The position numbers were made by a program, and so were the translations under genes. From contig NZ_JOII01000014.1 in assembly GCF_000719955.1 (NCBI RefSeq), positions 62,001 to 126,000 on the forward strand: a stretch of DNA of 64,000 bases. The letters run 5' to 3'. The DNA is from Streptomyces albidoflavus (lineage in GTDB: Bacteria > Actinomycetota > Actinomycetes > Streptomycetales > Streptomycetaceae). The notes below the pieces were generated by a model. That model had not been told where the DNA came from and did no database searches. It saw nothing but the letters and a program-made list of their open reading frames with translations. Each line of letters opens with the position of its first letter. The stretch's first letter is position 1. Positions 22,965 through 31,485 of the stretch are shown here, one piece after another.

Positions 22965-24695
22965 CTATCCGGCCCGCCGCTGCTGCTTGGAGCGGGAACG
23001 TTTCTCGATGTACATCCGCTGGTCGGCGCTTTGCAGGACTTCCTCGACGGACATGCCGCAGTGGGCCCAGCCGATGCCGAAGCTGGCCCCGACGCGCACC
23101 GCGCGTCCGTCCACGCGGATGGGCGGGATGATCGCGTTGCGCAGGCGGACCGCGAGGTCCTGGGCGTCGGCGTGGCAGAGGCCGTCGGCGAGGACGACGA
23201 ACTCGTCGCCGCCGAGCCGGGCCACGGTGTCGCCGTCCCGGACGCCGCTGGTGAGGCGGCGGGCGACCTCGATGAGGACGGCGTCGCCGGTGTGGTGGCC
23301 GAACCGGTCGTTGATGGACTTGAAGCCGTCGAGGTCGCAGAAGAGCACGGCCAGGCCCTTGGCGCCCTCGCCGTCCTGGTCGCCGTCCTCGTCGGGGGCG
23401 ACGGTGTGGACGTGGTGCTCGTAGGGGGCGACGCCGAATCCGGCGCCGGTCGGCCCGGCCGCGTGGCGGGCGCCGCCGAGGCCGAGGCCGAGGTCGAAGT
23501 CGTGGGCGTCCGCGTCGTAGGCGTCGGGGTCGGCGGCGGGGCCGGGGAACGAGCCGGGGGCGGGCCCGCCGTAGGCGGCGTCGAGGGTGTCGACGGCGCT
23601 GGGGCGGCCGGCGTGCGGGCGGGTGCAGAGGCGGGCGGAGAGGCGGGCGCGCAGTTCGGCGCTGTTGGGGAGGCCGGTGAGGGCGTCGTGGCTGGCGCGG
23701 TGGGCGAGCTGCATCTCGTGGCGCTTGCGCTCGGTGATGTCCTCGACGTGGGTGAGGAGGAGGCGGGGCCCGTCGGTGGCGTCGGCGACGACGGAGTTGC
23801 GCAGGCTCACCCAGAGGTAGGCGCCCTCGCTGGTGGAGAGGCGGACCTCGGTGCGCCCGCCCTCGGCGCTGGTGCGCAGCAGGGTGCCGATGTCCTCGGG
23901 GTGGGCGAGGTCGGAGAAGGTGTAGCGGCGCAGGGTGCCCGCGCGGCGGCCGAGGAGGCGGCAGAGGGCGTCGTTGGCGCGGAGGATGCGGCCGTGCTGG
24001 TCCCCGCCCATCTCGGCGATGGCCATGCCGCTGGGGGCGAACTCGAACGCCTGGCGGAAGCTTTCCTCACTGGCACGCAGTGCCTGCTGTTCGCGTTCCA
24101 GGCGGACCAGGGCCCGCTGCATGTTGGCGCGGAGCCGGGCGTTGGATATCGCTATCGCGGCCTGGAAGGCGTACATCTGGAAGGCTTCCTGGCCCCAGGG
24201 GCCGGGGAGGCGGCCGTTGCGCGGGCGGTCGACGGAGATGACGCCGAGGAGTTCGTCGCTGCCGGTGACGTGGAGCGGGGCGAAGAGGCGGTCGCCGGGG
24301 TGCCACTCGTCCTCGTAGCGGGGGACGGGGGCGGGGGTGTACCAGCCGGGGACGCCGTCCTCGTCGAGCTGCCACGCCTCGGTGTGCGAGATGAACCGCA
24401 GGTCACCCCAGTGTTCGGCGAGGGAGAGGCGGTGGTCCCAGGCGTGCCGGGGGCCGACCTGGCCGGTGAGGAGGGCTTCCGCGGAGGAGTTCCCGGCGAC
24501 GGCGGCGACGACGAGGTCGCCGTCGGCCTGGACGAGGTTGACGGCGGACAGTTCGTAGCCGAGGCCGGTGACCACGCCGTCGGCGACGGTCTGGAGGGTG
24601 TCCGCGAGACTGCGGGCACTGTTCAGGTCCGCGATGACCTGATGCAGCTGCCGCAGGGTCGCAAGGCGGACGTAGGGCTCCGACTCGGTCTCCAT
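22965..24695 (-). CDS. cdgB: GAF-PAS-GGDEF diguanylate cyclase CdgB
   Basis: A 576-residue cyclic di-GMP synthase. Starting at the ATG at 24695, a GAF domain covers about residues 15-170 and a PAS domain about 195-320. The GGDEF domain covers 325-560. The active site is an intact GGDEF, and an RDGD inhibitory site lies exactly five residues before it, so product inhibition is expected. There is no EAL or HD-GYP domain. About 95 low-complexity G/A/D residues are inserted between the first GGDEF helix (HDALTGLPNSAELRARL) and the CDLDGFKSINDRFGH strand. The domain order and the nearby nagKA match S. coelicolor CdgB, a BldD-controlled regulator of development. Confidence 0.92.
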   Translation of the reverse strand: METESEPYVRLATLRQLHQVIADLNSARSLADTLQTVADGVVTGLGYELSAVNLVQADGDLVVAAVAGNSSAEALLTGQVGPRHAWDHRLSLAEHWGDLRFISHTEAWQLDEDGVPGWYTPAPVPRYEDEWHPGDRLFAPLHVTGSDELLGVISVDRPRNGRLPGPWGQEAFQMYAFQAAIAISNARLRANMQRALVRLEREQQALRASEESFRQAFEFAPSGMAIAEMGGDQHGRILRANDALCRLLGRRAGTLRRYTFSDLAHPEDIGTLLRTSAEGGRTEVRLSTSEGAYLWVSLRNSVVADATDGPRLLLTHVEDITERKRHEMQLAHRASHDALTGLPNSAELRARLSARLCTRPHAGRPSAVDTLDAAYGGPAPGSFPGPAADPDAYDADAHDFDLGLGLGGARHAAGPTGAGFGVAPYEHHVHTVAPDEDGDQDGEGAKGLAVLFCDLDGFKSINDRFGHHTGDAVLIEVARRLTSGVRDGDTVARLGGDEFVVLADGLCHADAQDLAVRLRNAIIPPIRVDGRAVRVGASFGIGWAHCGMSVEEVLQSADQRMYIEKRSRSKQQRRAG

Positions 24696-24798
24696 GCGCT
24701 CTCTCCCCGAGACCTCGACAGCAACTCCAGGATGGGCAGCGTCCCTCAGTGTCACGTCATCCGTTCCCGGCCACTGAATCACAGCGAGCTGTTCACTC

Positions 24799-24812
24799 GG
24801 TACACAGGGTCA
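24799..24812. promoter_or_regulatory. BldD-like box upstream of cdgB
   Basis: Read on the - strand, TGACCCTGTGTACC matches the BldD consensus TNACNCWGNGTNAN at all but one fixed position. It lies 104 bp before the cdgB start. In S. coelicolor cdgB is a known BldD target, so c-di-GMP-bound BldD would repress its own signal source. Confidence 0.7.
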
Positions 24813-24827
24813 ACGAAATGTGCGTTC

Positions 24828-24843
24828 TGTGACTCAAGTCACA
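24828..24843. promoter_or_regulatory. Crp-type palindrome between cdgB and the flavin reductase gene
   Basis: TGTGACTCAAGTCACA contains both TGTGA and TCACA half-sites with the 6-nt spacing of a CRP/FNR-family operator. Streptomyces Crp binds GTG-N6-CAC sequences. It is 133 bp from the cdgB start and 262 bp from the + strand gene, so cdgB is the likelier target. Confidence 0.75.
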
Positions 24844-25104
24844 TGATCCACGGGTGACTTGGCCACCTTGCGGCATATTCACCCGGAGTTGCTCAGGGCC
24901 CGCCCGAACCTGGACGGAACACGCATCCCGCCCGGTCCCGGAAGGTGTCCTTCCGCTCATACCCTGCCACTCTGCGGCACCGGACGGTCGACAACGGCCT
25001 GATTCAGCCAACCCGGCGGCGAAACCAAAGCGGGGGTCGGACCCGGGACCTAGGTCCCCGCTGGTTCCCCCGGCCGATGTGGGGGCGCGGCAGCGCGCAC
25101 TAGC

Positions 25105-25701
25105 GTGACGAGGGTGTTCACGACCCGCGCCACCTCCGGCTCCCCCGCGTCCGCCGTCCCCGCCGCCCCCTCCGCCGGGCCGGGGCATGCTGAAGGGGTG
25201 AGCAACGAAGAGTTCCGCGCCGCCATGTCCCGGCTGGCGGCCGGCGTGGTGCTGGTGACCGCGCACGACCCGGAGGACGGCCCGCGCGGCGAGGACGCCG
25301 GGATGACCGCCACCGCCTTCGTCTCCGTCTCGCTCGACCCGCCGCTGGTGATGGTGAGCGTGCGGACCGGCTCCCGGATGGACGACGTCCTGACCGACCG
25401 GCCGCTGTGGGCGGTCTCGCTCCTCGGCGAGGACCAGCGTGACATCGCGGGCCGGTTCGCGATGAGCGGCCGCCTCAGCGACAGCCTCCTCTTCGCCTCA
25501 CTCCCGCACACCCGGGGCGAGTTCACCGGCGCCCCGCTGATCGAGGGCGGCCTCGGCGCCGTGGAGTGCCGTACCGAGCAGCGCGTCCAGGCGGGCGACC
25601 ACACCCTGCTGATCGGCCGCGTCCTGTCGGCAGCCCTGCCCGCCGCCGAGGGCGGGCCCCTCGTCTACTACCGGGGCCGGTACCGCCACCTCGGCCGATA
25701 A
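25105..25701 (+). CDS. Flavin reductase-like FMN-binding protein
   Basis: A 198-residue split-barrel flavoprotein of the HpaC/flavin reductase-like family. Residues 36-190 hold the domain: EEFRAAMSRLAAGVVLVTA, GMTATAFVSVSLDPPLVMVS (the flavin-contacting loop), a DRPLWAVSLLGEDQ strand and a YYRGRYRHLG end. Such proteins use NAD(P)H to reduce FMN or FAD for a partner monooxygenase, or act alone. The GTG at 25105 gives a 31-residue disordered leader; the GTG at 25198 with AAGG close by may be the true start. No monooxygenase is adjacent. Confidence 0.83.
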   Translation: MTRVFTTRATSGSPASAVPAAPSAGPGHAEGVSNEEFRAAMSRLAAGVVLVTAHDPEDGPRGEDAGMTATAFVSVSLDPPLVMVSVRTGSRMDDVLTDRPLWAVSLLGEDQRDIAGRFAMSGRLSDSLLFASLPHTRGEFTGAPLIEGGLGAVECRTEQRVQAGDHTLLIGRVLSAALPAAEGGPLVYYRGRYRHLGR

Positions 25702-25733
25702 ACGTCCCCGGGGGTTGCCCCGGGGCGCGCGGC

Positions 25734-26210
25734 TCACCAGTCGCCGCCGCGCCCCCGGTTCTTCTTCACTTCGGAGCGCTGCTTCTTCTCGCGCAGCCGG
25801 CGCTCGTTGATCCCGCGCGGGATGCGGGTGGCCCGGCGCTGCCGGGGCGGTGGCGCGGTGGCCTCGCCGAGCAGGGAGACCATCCGGTCGAGCGCGGTCT
25901 CGCGGTTGCGCCACTGCGAGCGGTGGTCGGAGGCGCGGACGGCGAGGACACCGCCGGTCAGCCGGCCCGCGAGCCGCTCCAGCGCGCGCTCCTTCCACAC
26001 CTCGGGCAGCGCCTGGGTGGCGGCCAGGTCGAAGCGCAGCTCCACCTGGCTGTCGCTGGTGTTGACGTGCTGCCCGCCCGGGCCGGAGGAGCGCGAGAAA
26101 CGCCAGGTCAGCTCGGAGTCGGGCAGGACGACCGAGCCCCGGATGACGCGGCCGCCGGTGGGGGCGGGCTTCGGGGTGCCGGGCTTTCGGTCGGTGGACA
26201 TGTCATCCAT
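25734..26210 (-). CDS. arfB: Alternative ribosome-rescue peptidyl-tRNA hydrolase ArfB
   Basis: A 158-residue class I release-factor-like protein that frees stalled ribosomes by hydrolysing peptidyl-tRNA. The catalytic GGQ lies in FSRSSGPGGQHVNTSDSQVE near residue 45. The codon-recognition domains of RF1/RF2 are absent. The C-terminus is the basic tail (RRLREKKQRSEVKKNRGRG) that enters the empty mRNA channel. The ATG at 26201 is an alternative start. It is monocistronic and convergent with the flavin reductase gene. Confidence 0.93.
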   Translation of the reverse strand: MDDMSTDRKPGTPKPAPTGGRVIRGSVVLPDSELTWRFSRSSGPGGQHVNTSDSQVELRFDLAATQALPEVWKERALERLAGRLTGGVLAVRASDHRSQWRNRETALDRMVSLLGEATAPPPRQRRATRIPRGINERRLREKKQRSEVKKNRGRGGDW

Positions 26211-26402
26211 GGTCGCGCGTCCGGCGGCCTCGCGTCACATCGTTTTCACCGCCGGTCCCCTCGCCGGCGGCCCGCCTCCCCGCCTTTCGGCAAAGAAAGT
26301 AAAGCGAGATGGAACCCTCCGGGGTGGCTGCGGCGTTGCAAAGGGTGACGGTAGCTTCGTCCCGCGTACGAAGCCCGCGACACACGACGAAAGGGACATC
26401 CC

Positions 26403-26978
26403 ATGGCTGTAAGCCTGTCCAAGGGCGGCAACGTCTCGCTCACCAAGGAGGCTCCCGGCCTGACCGCCGTCACGGTCGGCCTCGGCTGGGACGTCCGCAC
26501 CACCACCGGTACGGACTTCGACCTCGATGCCTCCGCCATCGCGGTCAACGCCGAGGGCAAGGTCTACTCCGACGGCCACTTCGTCTTCTTCAACAACAAG
26601 CAGACGCCGGACCAGACCATCGTCCACACCGGCGACAACCGCACCGGCGAGGGCGACGGCGACGACGAGGCGATCAACGTCAACCTCGCCGGCCTCCCCG
26701 CCGACGTCGACAAGATCGTCTTCCCGGTCTCGATCTACGACGCGGAGTCCCGCTCGCAGAACTTCGGCCAGGTGCGCAACGCCTACATCCGCATCGTCAA
26801 CCAGGCCGGCGGCACCGAGATCGCCCGCTACGACCTGAGCGAGGACGCCGCCACCGAGACCGCCATGGTCTTCGGCGAGCTCTACCGCAACGGCGCCGAG
26901 TGGAAGTTCCGCGCCGTCGGCCAGGGTTACGCCTCGGGCCTGGTCGGCATCGCCCAGGACTTCGGCGTCAACGTCTGA
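26403..26978 (+). CDS. terD: TerD-family calcium-binding stress protein
   Basis: A 191-residue TerD/TerE protein linked to tellurite resistance, stress response and, in Streptomyces, development. The complete fold is present: [20 protein letters not shown] at the start, [13 protein letters not shown] near residue 37 (calcium-binding acidic loop), [20 protein letters not shown] near 60, [14 protein letters not shown] near 85 and [20 protein letters not shown] near 140. A ribosome site GAAAGGGAC precedes the ATG. No other ter genes are adjacent. The promoter should lie in the 190-bp gap behind arfB. Confidence 0.93.
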   Translation: MAVSLSKGGNVSLTKEAPGLTAVTVGLGWDVRTTTGTDFDLDASAIAVNAEGKVYSDGHFVFFNNKQTPDQTIVHTGDNRTGEGDGDDEAINVNLAGLPADVDKIVFPVSIYDAESRSQNFGQVRNAYIRIVNQAGGTEIARYDLSEDAATETAMVFGELYRNGAEWKFRAVGQGYASGLVGIAQDFGVNV

Positions 26979-26998
26979 CCGACGCCCCGTACCCGCCC

Positions 26999-27034
26999 CG
27001 CCCGGCCCTCCGTCCCACCCCGGAGGGCCGGGCG
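26999..27034 (+). terminator. Terminator after terD
   Basis: A 14-bp perfect stem (26999-27012 with 27021-27034) and 8-nt loop begins 20 bp after the terD stop. Confidence 0.82.
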
Positions 27035-27118
27035 GTCGCGGTTTCGGTCCCCCCGCCGCAGAATCGAAGCCCCGGCTCCGGCCGGACCGGGGTGGTGCGG
27101 ACGAGGGAGTGAGCGCGC

Positions 27119-27691
27119 GTGGCCGCCATGTACGTCGACATCGTGACCCCGGACGACGCGGCGCTGCCCGGCGCCCTGCTCACCGAGATCACCGGGGTCT
27201 ACGCCTCCGCGCAGGCCTTCCACGAGCTGACCGGCGACTTCCCGGACGCCGGGGACATCCGCGTCCCGCAGGTCGCCGCCGCCCTCGCCGACGAACTCGC
27301 GGTGCCCGGCAGCGTCGTCCACCTGGCCCGGGTCAGGGGCGAGCTGGTCGCGGTCGCCGTCACCCTCGACCACCACCCGGCCGACCCGGACGACCCCGAC
27401 CCGTGGATCGGGCTGCTGCTGGTCCACGGCGAGCGGCGCCGCGAGGGACACGGCCGCGCCCTCGCCGGCCACCTGGCCGCCCGCTTCCGCGAGGCCGGCC
27501 GCACCGGGCTGCGCCTCGCCGTGCTCGACACCAACACCGCCGCCCTCACCTTCTGGCAGGCCCTCGGCTACGTCCCCGTCGACCACCGCCCCGACCTGCG
27601 CCGGGGCCGGGAGTGCACGGTGCTGCGCCTGCCGCTGGCCACGTCGCGGGAGGGCCGGGCCGAGGCGGGCGCGACGGCGGGCGAGAGCTGA
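27119..27691 (+). CDS. GNAT-family N-acetyltransferase
   Basis: A 190-residue acetyl-CoA-dependent acetyltransferase. The acetyl-CoA binding motif is seen as IGLLLVHGERRREGHGRALA near residue 97, followed by the LRLAVLDTNTAALTFWQALG motif B near 140. The GTG start is preceded by GAGGGAG. The stop overlaps the start of the alcohol dehydrogenase gene by 1 nt, so both are made from one transcript; the acceptor is unknown and the pairing gives no clear clue. The last 20 residues are an alanine-rich tail. Confidence 0.82.
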   Translation: MAAMYVDIVTPDDAALPGALLTEITGVYASAQAFHELTGDFPDAGDIRVPQVAAALADELAVPGSVVHLARVRGELVAVAVTLDHHPADPDDPDPWIGLLLVHGERRREGHGRALAGHLAARFREAGRTGLRLAVLDTNTAALTFWQALGYVPVDHRPDLRRGRECTVLRLPLATSREGRAEAGATAGES

Positions 27692-28866
27692 TGCGCGCCG
27701 TCGTCTACGAGGGCGAGCGGCGCGTCGCCGTCCGCGAGGTCGAGGACGCCGTGGTCGAGGAGGAGACGGACGCGCTGGTCCGGATCACCTCCAGCGCCCT
27801 GTGCGGCACCGACCTGCACATGTACGACGCGCGGACCGGTGCCGAGCCGGGGCTGGTGCTGGGCCACGAGCCGCTCGGTGTGGTCGAGGCGACCGGCTCC
27901 GCCGTCACCTCGGTCCGCCCCGGCGACCGCGTCGTCCTCCCCACCCACCTGTACTGCGGGACGTGCCCGCACTGCGCCCAGGGCCTGACGGCGGCCTGTT
28001 CGCGGGTGCGCCCGGGCGGCTTCGGCGCCGCCTACGGCTACGCGGGGATGGGCCCGTACCGGGGTGCCCAGGCGGAGCTGCTGCGCGTGCCCTTCGCCGA
28101 CGCCAACTGCGTACCGCTGCCCGGGGAGCCGGGGGACCGCTTCGAGGACGCCTTCGTGCTGCTCGCCGACGCCTTCGTCACCGGCTGGCACGCCACCGAG
28201 CTGGCCGGGGTCGGGCCGGGCGACAGCGTGGCGGTCTTCGGTGCCGGGACGGTCGGCCTGCTGGCCGCGCACTCGGCGCTGCTGCGGGGCGCGGGCGAGG
28301 TCTACGTGGTCGACCACGTCCCGGCCCGGCTCGCCGTCGCCGCCGAGTTCGGGGCGGTCGCGGTGGACTTCACGGCGGGCGACCCGGTCGAGCAGATCCG
28401 CGTCCACCGCCGGGCGCGCGGCCTGCCGCCCGGCGAGGCGGGCACCGGCGGCGTGGACCGGGGCATCGACGCCGTCGGCTTCCAGGCCCGCGACCGCGCC
28501 GACCCGGCCCGCGAGAACCCGGCCCAGGTCGTCGACGACCTGGCCCGCCTGGTCAACCCGACCGGCTCGCTCGGCATCGCCGGGGTCTACGCCGCCAAGG
28601 ACCTGCACCCCGCCGCCCCGGCCGGGCACCGTGACGGCTCGCTCCGCGTCCCCTGGGCCCAGCTCTTCGACAAGGGCGTCCGCGTCGGCTTCGGCCGCAC
28701 CCACGACCGCCGCTACACCCGGCTCCTGCGCGACCTCATCCTGGACGGCCGCGCCCACCCCGAGCGGGTCGTCACCCACCACGGCACCCTGGACGACGCC
28801 CCGGACTTCTACGCCACCTTCGACCGCCGGGAGGACGGCATGGTCAAGGCCGTCCTGCGTCCCTGA
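27691..28866 (+). CDS. Zinc-dependent alcohol dehydrogenase (formaldehyde dehydrogenase-like MDR)
   Basis: A 391-residue medium-chain dehydrogenase. Zinc and catalytic motifs: ALCGTDLHMYDAR near residue 36, GHEPLGVVEATGS near 60, and the structural-zinc cluster YCGTCPHCAQGLTAACS near 88-104. The Rossmann motif is VAVFGAGTVGLLAAHSALL near residue 182. A GIDAVGFQARD stretch and a long insert before the C-terminal strand match glutathione-independent formaldehyde dehydrogenase-like members. The ATG overlaps the GNAT stop. It could oxidise an aldehyde or secondary alcohol with NAD; the exact substrate is not seen. Confidence 0.88.
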   Translation: MRAVVYEGERRVAVREVEDAVVEEETDALVRITSSALCGTDLHMYDARTGAEPGLVLGHEPLGVVEATGSAVTSVRPGDRVVLPTHLYCGTCPHCAQGLTAACSRVRPGGFGAAYGYAGMGPYRGAQAELLRVPFADANCVPLPGEPGDRFEDAFVLLADAFVTGWHATELAGVGPGDSVAVFGAGTVGLLAAHSALLRGAGEVYVVDHVPARLAVAAEFGAVAVDFTAGDPVEQIRVHRRARGLPPGEAGTGGVDRGIDAVGFQARDRADPARENPAQVVDDLARLVNPTGSLGIAGVYAAKDLHPAAPAGHRDGSLRVPWAQLFDKGVRVGFGRTHDRRYTRLLRDLILDGRAHPERVVTHHGTLDDAPDFYATFDRREDGMVKAVLRP

Positions 28867-28976
28867 CCGCCCGTCCCCGACCGGGCCGGGCCTGCGCACC
28901 GGTCTGTGCACCACCCACGTAACAGAACCCTCCGGTTCCTTGCCCGGGTGCGGTCCGCGCAGGTGGAGTCGGGGGA

Positions 28977-30332
28977 ATGGGTTCCTCGACAGCAGGCAGG
29001 AAGTTGTTCCGGCGGCCGGGCGGCAGGCACGTCCTGGTGACCGTTCTCGTGGCGGTGGCGGTGCTCGCGTACCTCGTGCTCCTCCCCTCGGACGAGGTGG
29101 CGCCGGTGCCCGGCAGCCCCTGCCGGACGGACGGCCCGGCCCGCACCGACCCCCTGCTCGCCCCCGATCTGGACGGGGACGGCTTCGGCGAGCTGGTCTA
29201 CGAGGACGCCCGGGAACCGGACGGCTTCCAGGTGGTCGTCGTCCCCGGCTCGGCGCGCGGCCCGGACGCCGGCCGCGCCACCGTGCTGGACCGGGACGAC
29301 CTGGGCGTGCCCGACTCCGTCCAGTCCATCGACGACACCTGGCGGCCCACCGTCGCCGACCTTGACGGGGACGGCCACCTCGACCTGGTCGTCAGCGGCG
29401 CCGCCCAGGTGGTGTGGGGCGGGCCGGACGGACCGCGGGCGGACGGCCCGCGCGGGCGCGTCCCCCTGCCGGGCGGGCCGTACGCCGACGCCCCGGTCGC
29501 GGGGGACGTCGACGGTGACGGTCACACCGACCTCGTCGCGTACCGGTTCTCCGCCGAGAACCCCGGGCTGGTCGTCCTGAAGGGCCCGTTCGAGCGCTCC
29601 GGCGCCCCCGCCGACACCGTGGAGATACCCACCCCGGTCAACGAGGCCGCCTCCCCCGCCCTGCTCCTCGGCGACGCCGACGGCGACCGGGCCGCCGACC
29701 TCGCCGTCTACGACTCCCCCTACGACCCGCCGCTGCTGCTCACCGGCGGCGCGGACACCCCGAGCGGCCTCAACGACAAGCCCCAGCGGCTGCCGGCGGG
29801 CGAGAGCGTCGCCTTCGGCGACTTCGACGGGGACGGGCGCCGGGACATCGCCGTCGGGCAGAGCTTCGTCGACCCGTACGACGAAGAGGAGACCCCCTAC
29901 CGGCGCGGCCAGGTCCGCATCGCGTACGGCAAGGAGCCGGGCACGTGGGTGACGGTGGAGGGCGGCGCGCCGCAGGAGGGCTTCGGTACGCGGCTGGGCG
30001 CCGGGGACTTCGACGGCGACGGCTGCGACGACCTGGCCGTCCAGCTGACCCGGAAGAAGGAGGCGGCCGACGCCCGGTTCGCGGTGCTGCACGGCGGCTC
30101 GGACCACGGGCTCGCCTCCGAGCCCTGGCGGACGGTCCGCCGTACCGTCGCCGAGCCCTCGGGCCCGGTGGACGAGGGCCCCGTCGACGGCTCGCTCTTC
30201 GCCGCCGCCGACTGGGACGGCGACGGCCACGCCGAACTGGCCCTGGCGGGCGGCGGCCACTGGTGGTTCACCGACGGGACCGACCGCGACACGGCGTCCT
30301 TCCCGGAGCCGGGCCGCGGGGACACGCGCTAG
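28977..30332 (+). CDS. Membrane-anchored FG-GAP/VCBS repeat protein
   Basis: A 451-residue extracellular protein held by one N-terminal membrane helix (VLVTVLVAVAVLAYLVLL, residues 19-36). The outside part is a beta-propeller made of FG-GAP repeats, each with a calcium loop of the DxDGDG type: DLDGDGFGELVYED, DLDGDGHLDLVV, DVDGDGHTDLVAY, DADGDRAADLAVY, DFDGDGRRDIAV, DFDGDGCDDLAVQ and DWDGDGHAELAL. Seven blades are countable. Integrin-like propellers in bacteria serve surface binding, but no enzyme domain is present. The stop overlaps the convergent epimerase gene by 4 bp. Confidence 0.88.
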   Translation: MGSSTAGRKLFRRPGGRHVLVTVLVAVAVLAYLVLLPSDEVAPVPGSPCRTDGPARTDPLLAPDLDGDGFGELVYEDAREPDGFQVVVVPGSARGPDAGRATVLDRDDLGVPDSVQSIDDTWRPTVADLDGDGHLDLVVSGAAQVVWGGPDGPRADGPRGRVPLPGGPYADAPVAGDVDGDGHTDLVAYRFSAENPGLVVLKGPFERSGAPADTVEIPTPVNEAASPALLLGDADGDRAADLAVYDSPYDPPLLLTGGADTPSGLNDKPQRLPAGESVAFGDFDGDGRRDIAVGQSFVDPYDEEETPYRRGQVRIAYGKEPGTWVTVEGGAPQEGFGTRLGAGDFDGDGCDDLAVQLTRKKEAADARFAVLHGGSDHGLASEPWRTVRRTVAEPSGPVDEGPVDGSLFAAADWDGDGHAELALAGGGHWWFTDGTDRDTASFPEPGRGDTR

Positions 30333-31294
30333 CGCCGGGCGACGAGGAACTCCCGGTACCAGGCGAGGGTGTCGTCCAGGGTGGTGCCGAGGTCGACGGG
30401 GCGCAGGCCGAAGGCGTCCTGGACGGCGGTGGAGTCCATCACCTGCGCTTCGGTGTGCTGGTAGAACAGCTCGGCGTACGCGTCCATGAAGGTCTGGTCG
30501 AACGGGCCGAAGGGGCGCGGGGCCTCCATGACGTGGAGGGCGAGCGGGCGCCCGGTCCGCTCCTCGATCATGCGGAAGATCTCGCGGGTGGTGCGGGCGG
30601 GCGCGGTCGGCAGGTGCCAGACCCGGCCGTCGCCCTCGGGATGCTCGCCGAGGGTGGCGAGGCCGGCGGCGACGGCGCGGATGTCGGTGTAGCTGTGCGG
30701 CAGGTCGATGTCGCCCAGCGCCAGCACCTCGCCGCCGGTCAGCGCGCCGGGGAAGACGGCGCCGCCGAGGGTGGAGTTGAGGACGCCGGGGCCGGTGAAG
30801 TCGGCCGAGCGGCCGAGCACGACGCGGACCCGCCCGGCGCGGTGCGCGGCCAGGTACCTCTCGTCCAGCGCGGCCCGCATCAGCCCCTTGGCGCCGGTCG
30901 CCCGCCAGGGCGTGGACTCGGTCATCACCTCGCCGTGGGTCTCGCCGTACGGGTAGAGGGTGTCGAGCACGACGAGCCGGGCGCCCTCGGCCTCGGCCGC
31001 GCCGAGGACGGCCTCCTGGATGCCGGGCAGGACGGCGGTCTGGAGGTGGTAGGGGACGTTGACGCAGTGGTGGACGACGGCGGCGCCCCGGATCGCCGCC
31101 CGGGCGCCCTCGGGGGTGCCGACGTCGCCCCGGACGCGGGTGACGCCGGCGGGGGCCGGGCCGGTGCCGGACCGGTCGACGAGGCGGACCTCGTGTCCCC
31201 GCCGGGCCAGTTCCCCGGCGAGGGTCGTGCCGGCGGGGCCGGCTCCGAGGACGACGTGCGGTGGGGCGGGGGCGTCGTGCGTGGCGGTGGTCAT
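30329..31294 (-). CDS. NAD(P)-dependent epimerase/dehydratase (SDR) family protein
   Basis: A 321-residue atypical extended SDR. The nucleotide-binding loop is VVLGAGPAGTTLAGELARRG near residue 13, a GxGxxG variant with proline. The YPYGETHG segment near 112 stands where the catalytic tyrosine region lies, and the YxxxK lysine is not in its usual place, so it may be a reductase or sensor like the NmrA group. The ATG at 31294 is preferred over a GTG 12 bp earlier. It is divergent from a TetR gene, with a palindrome between them, so it is probably the target of that repressor. Confidence 0.8.
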   Translation of the reverse strand: MTTATHDAPAPPHVVLGAGPAGTTLAGELARRGHEVRLVDRSGTGPAPAGVTRVRGDVGTPEGARAAIRGAAVVHHCVNVPYHLQTAVLPGIQEAVLGAAEAEGARLVVLDTLYPYGETHGEVMTESTPWRATGAKGLMRAALDERYLAAHRAGRVRVVLGRSADFTGPGVLNSTLGGAVFPGALTGGEVLALGDIDLPHSYTDIRAVAAGLATLGEHPEGDGRVWHLPTAPARTTREIFRMIEERTGRPLALHVMEAPRPFGPFDQTFMDAYAELFYQHTEAQVMDSTAVQDAFGLRPVDLGTTLDDTLAWYREFLVARR

Positions 31295-31368
31295 GGTCTC
31301 GTTCACCTCTCGTGGGCGGGGCGGACACGGGCGGACCGGCTGGGCAGAGGGCCCGCGAACTACTGGCC

Positions 31369-31401
31369 ATCACTTCAGTTATAGCATGTAACTGAAGTGA
31401 T
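31369..31401. promoter_or_regulatory. TetR operator between the SDR and TetR genes
   Basis: Two 13-nt arms, ATCACTTCAGTTA (31369-31381) and TAACTGAAGTGAT (31389-31401), are exact inverted repeats around a 7-nt spacer. The A/T-rich centre contains TATAGC on + and TATAAC on -, either of which could be a -10. This would let one repressor control both genes. Confidence 0.85.
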
Positions 31402-31485
31402 TGGCAGTCGCGAAGTCAGGCGCCCCCTCGCAAGTGCGAGGCCCTAATGTGTGCGCCACGGCCAGAAGCCAGAAGGAGGCCACGC

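Noticed and set aside
28809..31373. 854-codon - strand open frame
   Set aside because: Overlaps the FG-GAP gene and is out of frame with the SDR gene. It has no motif and no ribosome site.
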